Made by a program: the position numbers and the translations under genes
Origin: Oscillibacter sp.
GTDB taxonomy: Bacteria > Bacillota > Clostridia > Oscillospirales > Oscillospiraceae
Direction: 5' to 3'
Assembly: GCA_022795445.1 (NCBI GenBank)
Contig: JAAWGR010000003.1
Span: 1-64,000 of the forward strand
DNA length: 64,000 nt
The notes under the pieces: model-generated
Seen by the model: only the letters and a program-made list of their open reading frames with translations
The model's database searches: none
Told to the model about the DNA's origin: nothing
Shown here: in pieces, positions 24,364 to 31,856 of the stretch
Position numbering within the stretch: the stretch's first letter is position 1
How the letters are laid out: each line of letters opens with the position of its first letter

Positions 24364-25455
24364 TTACCGCCTTCTCTGCCGTTTCAGTACACTCAGAGCA
24401 GATTCCACCTTCGGCAAAACCGTCTCACTGCATAGCAGGTTCACTTGTCCAATTTCCCTGCCGTCCAAACGGAACACCATCTGTCCCACTTGCGTCCCAG
24501 CTGCTACCGGCGCCGTCAGCGGCTGGTCTAGCCGAACTTCCGATTCGATCTGTTCTCCTTCCGCCAGAGGCCACGCAAAACTATTCGCCGCCACTAGGCG
24601 CACTGTGGCGCTCATGCCATCCTGTACCGGGACTTCGCCCACCTCATGGCCAAGAATAGCAGGCCGCACTGCAGGATACGCTGCAAATCCGTACTCAAAA
24701 AGGCTCTGATGGTCCGCCCAATCGTTGCCGTCCTGAAGTGTCACCGCAACCAAGCGTTGGCCGTTCCGTTCTGCGCAGCTCACCAGCGTCCGGCCCGCTG
24801 CGCGGGTATAACCGGTTTTCAGGCCGATACACCCATCCACGTAGCTGAGCAGCTTGTTATGGTTCGTCATCGTCCGCCCGCCAGTGGTAACGCTTCGGGT
24901 GGACGCAATCCGCACCAGCGTTTCGTTCTCCACCGCTACGCACGCCAGAAGCGCCATATCCCGGGCGGTGGAATAGTGCTGTTCATGATCCAATCCGTTA
25001 GGGTTCGCAAAGGACGAATTTTCCATGCCGATTTCCTGGGCCGTCTCGTTCATCATTTGGGCAAAGCCTTCCTGGCTGCCACCGATATGGTCCGCTATCG
25101 CGACAGCAGCGTCGTTGCCGGAACACAGGAGCAAGCCATACAGCAGTGTTTCCAGCGTCAGCTTTTCCCCTGCCTCCAAATACATGGAGGAGCCTTCCGT
25201 CGCCGCCGCTTCTTGCGTTACCGTCACGATGTCCGACAAGTTCCCCTCCCGGATCGCCACCAGCGCCGTTAATATCTTCGTCGTACTGGCAATCAGCATC
25301 TGGGCGTCGGCGTTTTGCTCGTACAGCACCCGGCCGCTCTCCACATCCATCAAAATCGCAGATGTTGCAGATGTCCCTATCGCCTCCGCCCGTCCCGGCA
25401 ACAGGCATACCGCCAACAGCAGCGCCCCTGCCAGACGCTGAATTCCTCTCGACAA
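24364..25455 (-). CDS. D-alanyl-D-alanine carboxypeptidase (penicillin-binding, S11)
   Basis: Exported enzyme that trims the last D-Ala from peptidoglycan stem peptides. The 363-residue precursor has a signal peptide (about 1-26, ending RAEA), catalytic Ser57-x-x-Lys60 in ASTTK, SGN in LLCSGNDAAVA and KTG in GLKTGYT, and a C-terminal beta-rich domain. Its position next to gerW and scpAB matches sporulation-linked carboxypeptidases (DacB/DacF type) in other spore formers; that assignment is by context. Confidence 0.93.
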   Translation of the reverse strand: MSRGIQRLAGALLLAVCLLPGRAEAIGTSATSAILMDVESGRVLYEQNADAQMLIASTTKILTALVAIREGNLSDIVTVTQEAAATEGSSMYLEAGEKLTLETLLYGLLLCSGNDAAVAIADHIGGSQEGFAQMMNETAQEIGMENSSFANPNGLDHEQHYSTARDMALLACVAVENETLVRIASTRSVTTGGRTMTNHNKLLSYVDGCIGLKTGYTRAAGRTLVSCAERNGQRLVAVTLQDGNDWADHQSLFEYGFAAYPAVRPAILGHEVGEVPVQDGMSATVRLVAANSFAWPLAEGEQIESEVRLDQPLTAPVAAGTQVGQMVFRLDGREIGQVNLLCSETVLPKVESALSVLKRQRRR

Positions 25456-25500
25456 GCATCATCACCTCAATTTGTCAGCAATGATGCTAGTATACCCACT

Positions 25501-25914
25501 TTACAGCGTTTCCGCCTCTTTTTTCTTGTCAAAATATTTTTCCACTTTATCCATGATGTCCGGAGCCGTCTCTACAATCCGGTCCACCGTAGACGCCGGA
25601 GGCACGGCCACTGGCAGCACACGCGTAATGCCGTCCTTGATTACCAGAAAGGCCACCGGGTCGATCTTCACGCCCGCTGCGCCGCCGCCGCCAAAACCGT
25701 TTTTCGCCGGCTTGTCAGCCTTGCCGTAATCTGCACCGCCGCTGCCGCCGCCAAAGCCGAAACTCACCTTAGAAATTGGGATCAGCGTCACGCCGTCGGG
25801 GGTGGTGATGGGCTGGCCTACAATCGTGTTGGTGTCTGCCATCTCGCGAATTTTGTCCATAGCCGTGTGCATCAGGCTGCTGACTGTGTTCTTGCTGTCC
25901 ATCGTATTCTCCAT
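25501..25914 (-). CDS. gerW: GerW family sporulation protein (YtfJ)
   Basis: 137-residue soluble spore protein; in Bacillus the homolog is needed for proper germination. The family block TIVGQPITTPDGVTLIPISK, the glycine-rich FGFGGGSGG..GFGGGGAAG linker and the end VKIDPVAFLVIK are present. The start at 25914 is favoured because AGGAAAGGA lies 8 bases before it; an ATG at 25923 is too close to that SD. It lies between the DUF2953 gene and the carboxypeptidase, as in most Firmicutes. Confidence 0.92.
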   Translation of the reverse strand: MENTMDSKNTVSSLMHTAMDKIREMADTNTIVGQPITTPDGVTLIPISKVSFGFGGGSGGADYGKADKPAKNGFGGGGAAGVKIDPVAFLVIKDGITRVLPVAVPPASTVDRIVETAPDIMDKVEKYFDKKKEAETL

Positions 25915-25963
25915 CTTGTACATCCTTTCCTGTGTTTGTATTTTAATTTGTCATTAAAACGTA

Positions 25964-26689
25964 TCAGGCTGGTCTTGCCTGGTTATCCTCCGATGCTTGC
26001 CGAGCAGCTTCTTTTGCTGCCAATTCTGTACGCCTTTTACACGTTTTCCGAAACCGCAGGAACCATCGCAGCGCCGGGAACCCAATCCCCAGGCCAAAGC
26101 CCAGCAGCGTTCCAATGCGGATGCTGATTCCGAATTCCCCCTCCACCGCCAAGGCGGACGCTTCAAAGTCCACGCCGGTGTGTATGTAGGGTTTCCGGAT
26201 GTCCAACAGTTTTTCCAAGACAGGCATTCCCGTCCAAACGGCAGTTTGCAGATAACCATATTGCTCCGCCGCTGCTGGCGGGTCGTCCAGCCCGCCCAGT
26301 GTCAGCGACAGCCGCAGCGGGTCGACGCGGATGCTCCGGCGTGTGCGGCCCAGGGCCCGTTTCAAAGGAGGCCAGAGCGTATGCACAGCGTCCTTGATAT
26401 CTTCAAATTTTACCGGCGGCAAAGACTTCTTCGGTTTTTCTTTCGGTCTATCTGCCGATACTTTCTCGGGTTTTGGTTTCTTTTTCCTTTTGGGCTTTTT
26501 CGATTTTTTTTTCTTTTCCGCCCTCTCTTTCACCGGCAGGACGTGCAGTGTCAGCAGGCCGATTTTTGCTTCCAACTCCATCACAGTGCCATCGTAAGCT
26601 ACGCGAACGCCCACCCGTGTTAGGCAAAATAAAATGATCAGCAGAACCAGCACAAATACAATCCCCAGCAGAATTTTGAGCCACAACAA
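25964..26689 (-). CDS. DUF2953 membrane protein (YtfI-like)
   Basis: 241 residues: an N-terminal membrane helix (about 4-24), a very basic Lys/Pro-rich linker (about 56-90, runs such as KKKKSKKPKRKKKPKPEK), then a soluble domain with the segment DPLRLSLTLGGLDDPPAAAEQYG typical of DUF2953, and a weaker hydrophobic segment at about 185-205. Function unknown; the gene is a standing neighbour of gerW in spore formers, which suggests a sporulation or germination role. Confidence 0.85.
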   Translation of the reverse strand: MLWLKILLGIVFVLVLLIILFCLTRVGVRVAYDGTVMELEAKIGLLTLHVLPVKERAEKKKKSKKPKRKKKPKPEKVSADRPKEKPKKSLPPVKFEDIKDAVHTLWPPLKRALGRTRRSIRVDPLRLSLTLGGLDDPPAAAEQYGYLQTAVWTGMPVLEKLLDIRKPYIHTGVDFEASALAVEGEFGISIRIGTLLGFGLGIGFPALRWFLRFRKTCKRRTELAAKEAARQASEDNQARPA

Positions 26690-26752
26690 TGCGTTCGCCT
26701 CCTTCGACAGCGTTTCCTATCTTATAGAAAGCCTATGGTACGCTGTATATTC

Positions 26753-27373
26753 TTATGAAGGACGGATTTGTCCGTTTGCCGCCTGACCTTTCAATGGGAC
26801 AGCTATCGGTTGGCCATCGTCCTGTATTTCCCTTTTCTCCATACGCAGTTGGATTTCTTCATTCAATTCCGGCAAATCCGGCAGGTCGTCCAGACTGGTG
26901 AGGTGGAACGCCCGCAGAAACTGTTTTGTCGTCCGGTACAGCCGGGGACGCCCCGGCACTTGCAGCTTTCCGCATTCCTCAATCAGCTTTCTCTGAAGCA
27001 GCAGGCTTACGGTGTACGAGCTGTCTACCCCCCGAATCTGGTCCACAAAGGCGCGGGTAGTGGGTTGGTAATATGCGATAATAGTCAGCGCTTCCATAGC
27101 GGGTTGGCTGAGCTTGGCGGGCTTGCGGATCTCAAACGCTTTGCGCACCACATCGGCGCAGTCTGGCGCAGAACACAACTGCCAAGTATCCTCTACATGC
27201 AGAAGACGGATGCCCCGCCGTTCATAGGCGTAATAATCCCCCAGCGTTTGCAGAACTTTCTCCGCCGCTTTGCGGTCCACATCCAGCGCCGTGCAAATCC
27301 GCTCCACCTGCACCGGCTCGCCAGAAGCAAACAAAATCGCTTCAACCGCCCTCTCAATCTCCTTCATAACCAC
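26753..27373 (-). CDS. scpB: Segregation and condensation protein B
   Basis: 206-residue winged-helix kleisin partner that works with ScpA and SMC in chromosome condensation and segregation. The order AVEAILFASGEPVQVERI, ALTIIAYYQPTTRAFVDQIRGVDS and LEECGKLQVPGRPRLYRTTKQFLRAF is the full ScpB layout. It starts 11 bases behind scpA, so both are cotranscribed. Confidence 0.96.
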   Translation of the reverse strand: MVMKEIERAVEAILFASGEPVQVERICTALDVDRKAAEKVLQTLGDYYAYERRGIRLLHVEDTWQLCSAPDCADVVRKAFEIRKPAKLSQPAMEALTIIAYYQPTTRAFVDQIRGVDSSYTVSLLLQRKLIEECGKLQVPGRPRLYRTTKQFLRAFHLTSLDDLPDLPELNEEIQLRMEKREIQDDGQPIAVPLKGQAANGQIRPS

Positions 27374-27384
27374 TCTCCCTCATC

Positions 27385-28176
27385 TTAGTCGGCCTCCGCC
27401 ATACAACTGCCAGCTCTCTCATCCATACGCTCAATTTCACAATCGCCTTCCGTCCCTGCCAGCCAGAGCATGTGCGATCGGCACAGCTCCAGCACCGCCA
27501 AAAATGTTGCCACAATCTCACTACGGCTGCGGTTTCCCTGGAACAACTGCCGGAACCGGGTCACACCATGCTCTGCCAATCGCCGGAGAATTTCTCCCGC
27601 CTTGCGCTCCACCGGATACGGCTCATGCTGTACAATCTCCTGAAAAGCCGTCTTCGGCGGCGGAAGGGCACGCTCCATACGGCTTTGCAGTTCCGCCGCC
27701 ACAAGCGCCAAATCGCCCGCCTCATGATCATACTCAAAAATCTTACCGCGTTCTCCAGGCTCTGGGGCACGGGTTACTATGTTCCGCCCGAATTCACTCA
27801 AAGGCTCCAGCTGCTCCGCCGCCGCCTTTACAATAGAATAATACTCGCTGCGGCGCCGCTCCTCCAAGGACTGGATCAAGGCTTCCATCTCGCTCTTGGC
27901 CTCCTCGTCCTCTATCGACAGAAGCATCCGAGTCTTGATGTACACCAGATGGGACGCCATTGTTACAAATTCGCTGGCAACTTCTAAATCCATTTTCTGC
28001 CGCTGCTCTAGCCACTCCAGATACTGCCCGCAGATCAAGGCAATGGAGATGTCCTGAATCTCCATCTTGTTCTTGCCCAGCAGGAACAAGATCAAATCCA
28101 AAGGTCCTTCAAAATCCTGTAGTTCCTCCGAACGGGAATGGACTACTTTTTCCAGTTTAAATACGGGGTTTTCCAA
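27385..28176 (-). CDS. scpA: Segregation and condensation protein A
   Basis: Kleisin subunit of the bacterial SMC condensin. 263 residues beginning with the N-terminal block VVHSRSEELQDFEGPLDLILFLLGKNKMEIQDI, which binds the SMC neck, and ending with a winged helix that binds the SMC head (VATFLAVLELCRSHML). The gene lies directly upstream of scpB. Confidence 0.96.
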   Translation of the reverse strand: MENPVFKLEKVVHSRSEELQDFEGPLDLILFLLGKNKMEIQDISIALICGQYLEWLEQRQKMDLEVASEFVTMASHLVYIKTRMLLSIEDEEAKSEMEALIQSLEERRRSEYYSIVKAAAEQLEPLSEFGRNIVTRAPEPGERGKIFEYDHEAGDLALVAAELQSRMERALPPPKTAFQEIVQHEPYPVERKAGEILRRLAEHGVTRFRQLFQGNRSRSEIVATFLAVLELCRSHMLWLAGTEGDCEIERMDERAGSCMAEAD

Positions 28177-28216
28177 AAAAAGCCTCCTCTGCCGCCGGGA
28201 GCACCCGGCAGGCCGC

Positions 28217-28879
28217 TCAGAAAATCAGATGGAACATCAAGCTGTATACATTATAAATACAATTACCAACCAGACGGCTGGTCAATCCAATGTATGCCAA
28301 AAACAGTAGCAACAGCATCCCATACCGTTCATAGCGCATAATCTTAAAATAGGATGCGTCCGGCAGAAATCCGCCCAGGACCTTTGCGCCATCTAGGGGC
28401 GGGATGGGGATCAGGTTGAACAAACCCAGGCCAATGGACAACGGCGCCAGATTATACAGGAAAAATTCAAACAGCAAATTCCAACCAGCGTGATAGGGCG
28501 CATATAAGTAAACAACTTTTGCCAGCAAAAGCGCCAGGAATGCCAAAACAAAATTAGAGACCGGCCCCGCCAGAGCGGTCAGAGCCATCCCCTGCTTCGG
28601 CTTACGAAAATAACGCGGGTCTACTGGCACTGGCTTGGCCCAGCCGAAACCTACCAGGAACATCATGGCAAGCCCCAGCCAATCAATGTGGCGTAAGGGA
28701 TTCAAGCTCAAACGATGCAGAGATCTCGCAGTAGGGTCTCCCAAGGCGTAGGCCGCCAGGCCATGGCAGGTTTCATGAACTGTCAGGCAAAGCAGCACCG
28801 CAAACACCCGGAGCGCCGCATCCTGTATGGAGCTGAAATCCAGGGCATGGAAAAGAGTTTGCAGATAGTGAAAAAGCAT
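28217..28879 (-). CDS. Site-2 protease-like M50 zinc metalloprotease
   Basis: 220-residue membrane protease with several helices. The metal motif is HETCH (HExxH), followed by GNPTAR-like DPTARSLHRLSLNP and a later NLIPIPPLDGAKVL motif that supplies the third zinc ligand. This short type lacks a PDZ domain. The start at 28879 (MLFHYL) follows GGGAGA; a longer frame to 28918 has no SD. The scpA-scpB genes follow 40 bases on. Substrates unknown. Confidence 0.92.
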   Translation of the reverse strand: MLFHYLQTLFHALDFSSIQDAALRVFAVLLCLTVHETCHGLAAYALGDPTARSLHRLSLNPLRHIDWLGLAMMFLVGFGWAKPVPVDPRYFRKPKQGMALTALAGPVSNFVLAFLALLLAKVVYLYAPYHAGWNLLFEFFLYNLAPLSIGLGLFNLIPIPPLDGAKVLGGFLPDASYFKIMRYERYGMLLLLFLAYIGLTSRLVGNCIYNVYSLMFHLIF

Positions 28880-29008
28880 GATGTTTCTCCCAGAACAAAA
28901 GAGCGTCTTTGCAAGCATTATATCAGCTCACACTGTCAAATACAAGAAAAATCCCTAAAATATAAGAAACCGCCCATGCCATGCAGCACAGGCAGTCCCT
29001 CCGCGCCT

Positions 29009-29206
29009 TTAAACATCCAGGCCCAGTTTTTCCGCAATCTCCTCAGGCGACAGGCCAGCCTCTTTCGCCTTTGTCAGCACTGTCCGCATATTTATAGGGT
29101 GCAGCAGTCTCTGTTTTTGGGCCTCCAGGCTCTCAATCTCCGCCTTCTTTTTCGCAATTTTTTCATCAATCAGAGCAATTCGCTCCTCTTTGTTCTTCTT
29201 TGCCAT
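29009..29206 (-). CDS. Small charged coiled-coil protein
   Basis: 65 residues starting MAKKNKEERI; residues 8-32 form a charged coiled coil and the end (TKAKEAGLSPEEIAEKLGLDV) looks like a helix-turn-helix-type segment. TTGGAGG lies before the ATG and a consensus promoter (TTGACA-17-TATAGT) is directly upstream, so it is very likely expressed. Function not recognised. Confidence 0.78.
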   Translation of the reverse strand: MAKKNKEERIALIDEKIAKKKAEIESLEAQKQRLLHPINMRTVLTKAKEAGLSPEEIAEKLGLDV

Positions 29207-29234
29207 ACATACCTCCAATAGCAGTATTGCACTT

Positions 29235-29263
29235 ACTATACAAGAAACGGTTCTTCTTGTCAA
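29235..29263 (-). promoter_or_regulatory. Sigma-A promoter of the 65-aa protein
   Basis: Minus strand TTGACA (29263-29258), 17-base spacer, TATAGT (29240-29235), about 30 bases before the start codon. Confidence 0.82.
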
Positions 29264-29465
29264 TCAAATAATGTGTATTTTTCTCCATTTTACCAAGTTG
29301 AAAATTGTCTCTTTTTTCAGATAAATCTTTGCTTTTTTCTTCGCTCTGTTCCTCCATCCACACTACCCTCTTTCCACTATGCAGCGTCTTCACCCTCAAG
29401 ACGCACAAAAAGATTTCTGCAAATCTACTTTTTGGGGAAGTTTTCAGGAAACGTCGGAAAATTGA

Positions 29466-29494
29466 TTGACGTGGCAGGTTCAATGTGTTAAAAT
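29466..29494 (+). promoter_or_regulatory. Sigma-A promoter of nfnAB
   Basis: TTGACG (29466-29471) and TAAAAT (29489-29494) are 17 bases apart, 76 bases upstream of nfnA. The rest of the 300-base gap between the two divergent genes shows no further gene. Confidence 0.78.
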
Positions 29495-29570
29495 GCAAAC
29501 AATGTGTCATATGGCAGGATACAGATTGGTTGTCTACCCCAAAATCAATGTTCGGGAAAGAAGGAAGCAT

Positions 29571-30413
29571 ATGTACAAAATCGTTAGAAAAGAGGCGCTG
29601 CGGCCTACAGTTACACTGTATGAAATCGAAGCGCCCCTCATTGCTAAGAAGGCCCAGCCGGGTCAGTTCATCATCCTCCGGGTGGATGAAAAAGGCGAAC
29701 GTATCCCTATCACCATCAATGCCTATGACCCTGAAAAGGGGACTGTTACGATTATCGTCCAGACTATCGGCGCAACGACCGAAAAGCTTACCCATCTCAA
29801 CGAGGGCGACTGCCTCCAGGATTTCGTAGGCCCCCTGGGCAAGGCTACCGAAACCGAGGGTAAGAAAAAAGTGTGCGTGGTCGGCGGCGGCGTGGGCTGC
29901 GCCATTGCGTATCCGGTGCTGAAAAAATTCCACGACGACGGCGCGGAAGTCCATGCTGTCGTTGGTTTCAAAAACCAAGACCTTGTAATCCTTGAAGAAG
30001 ATTTCAAAAAGTCCAGCGATAAGCTGATTGTCTGCACCGACGACGGTTCCTATGGCAAGAAGGGCCTCGTCACCGACGCCCTGAAGGAACTGATCGAAGC
30101 GGGTAACCAGTATGACGAAGTGTTCGCCATCGGCCCCATGATCATGATGAAATTCGTCTCCAAAACCACCGAGCCTTACGGCATACCTACCACCGTTTCC
30201 ATGAGCCCTATCATGATCGATGGCACCGGCATGTGCGGCGGCTGCCGTTTGAGCGTGGGCGGCGAAATGAAGTTTGCCTGCGTGGACGGCCCTGATTTTG
30301 ACGGCCACAAGGTCGACTGGGATCTCGCTGTCAAACGGAACCAGATGTATACGGGATTTGAGAAGCACAAATACGAGGAAGCCTGCAACCTGCTCAAAAA
30401 GGAGGCCGAATAA
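29571..30413 (+). CDS. nfnA: NADH-dependent ferredoxin:NADP+ oxidoreductase, small subunit
   Basis: 280-residue FAD/[2Fe-2S] subunit of the electron-bifurcating NfnAB complex (also annotated as SudB or a dihydroorotate-dehydrogenase electron-transfer-like protein). It shows an N-terminal FAD-binding barrel with QPGQFIILRV, an NAD-binding half with VVGGGVGCAIAYPV, and the C-terminal iron-sulfur cysteines in MCGGCR and FAC. The start at 29571 has AAGGAAG in front of it and matches the family N-terminus MYKIV. The larger subunit follows after 2 bases. Confidence 0.93.
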   Translation: MYKIVRKEALRPTVTLYEIEAPLIAKKAQPGQFIILRVDEKGERIPITINAYDPEKGTVTIIVQTIGATTEKLTHLNEGDCLQDFVGPLGKATETEGKKKVCVVGGGVGCAIAYPVLKKFHDDGAEVHAVVGFKNQDLVILEEDFKKSSDKLIVCTDDGSYGKKGLVTDALKELIEAGNQYDEVFAIGPMIMMKFVSKTTEPYGIPTTVSMSPIMIDGTGMCGGCRLSVGGEMKFACVDGPDFDGHKVDWDLAVKRNQMYTGFEKHKYEEACNLLKKEAE

Positions 30414-30415
30414 TC

Positions 30416-31798
30416 ATGGCCAATATGTCTTTACAGAAAAACCCGATGCCCTCCCAGGACCCGAATGTCCGGAATAAAAACTTTGAGGAAGTCGCCCTGG
30501 GCTACACTGAGGCACAGGCCCTGGATGAGGCTCAGCGCTGCTTGAACTGCAAAGCAAAGCCTTGTATGCAGGGCTGCCCCGTCATGGTACACATTCCCGA
30601 ATTCATCCAGAAGGTTGCCGCCGGCGAATTCGAGGAAGCTTATCAGATCATCTCTAATACCTCCGCCCTCCCTGCCGTCTGCGGCCGTGTCTGCCCTCAG
30701 GAAAGTCAGTGTGAGAAGTACTGCGTTCGCGGCAAGAAGGGCGACCCTGTGGGCATTGGCCGTCTGGAACGCTTCGTTGCCGACTGGCATAACGCCCATA
30801 ACCAGGAAACCGCCGAAAAGCCTGCTTCAAATGGCCACCGCGTTGCTGTCGTCGGTTCTGGCCCTGCTGGCCTGACCTGCGCAGGCGACTTGGCCCGGAA
30901 GGGTTATGAAGTCACCGTGTTTGAGGCCCTGCACCTGGCGGGCGGCGTGCTGGTCTACGGTATCCCTGAGTTCCGTCTGCCCAAGGCCATCGTACAGAAG
31001 GAAGTCGATGGCCTGAAGGCTATGGGCGTAACCATCGCCACAGACACGGTTATCGGCCGCACCATCTCCATCGATGAACTGATGGAAGAACAAGGCTTTG
31101 AGGCTGTGTTCATCGGCTCTGGCGCGGGCCTGCCCATGTTTATGGACATTCCCGGCGTGAACTACCGCGGCGTATACTCCGCCAACGAGTTCCTGACTCG
31201 TATCAACCTTATGAAAGCGTATCTGCCGGATTCTGACACCCCCATCCAGCACCCGAAGAAGGTCGCCGTTGTGGGCGGCGGCAACGTCGCTATGGACGCA
31301 GCCCGCTGCGCCAAACGCCTGGGGGCGGAAGTGTACATCGTTTACCGCCGCGGCATGGAGGAACTGCCTGCCCGTAAGGAAGAAGTCGAGCACGCCGAGG
31401 AAGAAGGCATCATCTTCAAGACGCTGTGCAACCCCGTAGAGATTTTTGCAGACGAAAACGACGACGTGAACAAGATTCGCTGCATCCAGATGGAACTGGG
31501 CGAGCCGGACGCCTCTGGACGCCGCCGCCCGATCGAAAAGCCGGGCAGTGAGTTTGAGATTGATGTGGACTGTGTAATCATGTCCCTGGGCACCAGCCCC
31601 AATCCGTTGATTAAGTCTACCACCAAGGGTCTGGAAATCAACAAAAAGGGCGGTATCGTCGTCAACGAAGACGGCCTGACTTCCCGTGAAAAGGTCTACG
31701 CCGGTGGCGATGCCGTGACCGGAGCGGCAACTGTCATCCTCGCTATGGGAGCGGGCAAGACCGCCGCTAAAGCCATTGATGAGGCGCTGCGTAAATAA
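30416..31798 (+). CDS. nfnB: NfnB / glutamate synthase-like NADPH oxidoreductase, large subunit
   Basis: 460-residue flavoprotein. N-terminal cysteine-rich region (CLNCKAKPCMQGCP, CGRVCPQESQCEKYC) binds two [4Fe-4S] clusters, followed by two Rossmann folds, VAVVGSGPAGLTCAG for FAD and VAVVGGGNVAMDAAR for NADPH. Paired with nfnA it couples NADH plus reduced ferredoxin to NADPH formation. The protein alone would be called the glutamate synthase small subunit (GltA), but the nfnA partner and the absence of a large GltB subunit favour Nfn. Confidence 0.92.
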   Translation: MANMSLQKNPMPSQDPNVRNKNFEEVALGYTEAQALDEAQRCLNCKAKPCMQGCPVMVHIPEFIQKVAAGEFEEAYQIISNTSALPAVCGRVCPQESQCEKYCVRGKKGDPVGIGRLERFVADWHNAHNQETAEKPASNGHRVAVVGSGPAGLTCAGDLARKGYEVTVFEALHLAGGVLVYGIPEFRLPKAIVQKEVDGLKAMGVTIATDTVIGRTISIDELMEEQGFEAVFIGSGAGLPMFMDIPGVNYRGVYSANEFLTRINLMKAYLPDSDTPIQHPKKVAVVGGGNVAMDAARCAKRLGAEVYIVYRRGMEELPARKEEVEHAEEEGIIFKTLCNPVEIFADENDDVNKIRCIQMELGEPDASGRRRPIEKPGSEFEIDVDCVIMSLGTSPNPLIKSTTKGLEINKKGGIVVNEDGLTSREKVYAGGDAVTGAATVILAMGAGKTAAKAIDEALRK

Positions 31799-31817
31799 AA
31801 CCATAACACCAATCGAA

Positions 31818-31856
31818 ATTGGAGGATTGCCAAACATGGCAATCCTCCAATTTTTT
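31818..31856 (+). terminator. Bidirectional terminator after nfnB and alpha-galactosidase
   Basis: A perfect 14-bp stem (ATTGGAGGATTGCC at 31818-31831 with its complement at 31838-31851, loop AAACAT) is followed by TTTTT on the plus strand. The alpha-galactosidase stop lies at its right edge, so it may end both transcripts. Confidence 0.92.

Noticed and set aside
29166..30368. Open frame of 400 codons opposite nfnA
   Set aside because: Antisense shadow of nfnA, which has its own promoter and SD.
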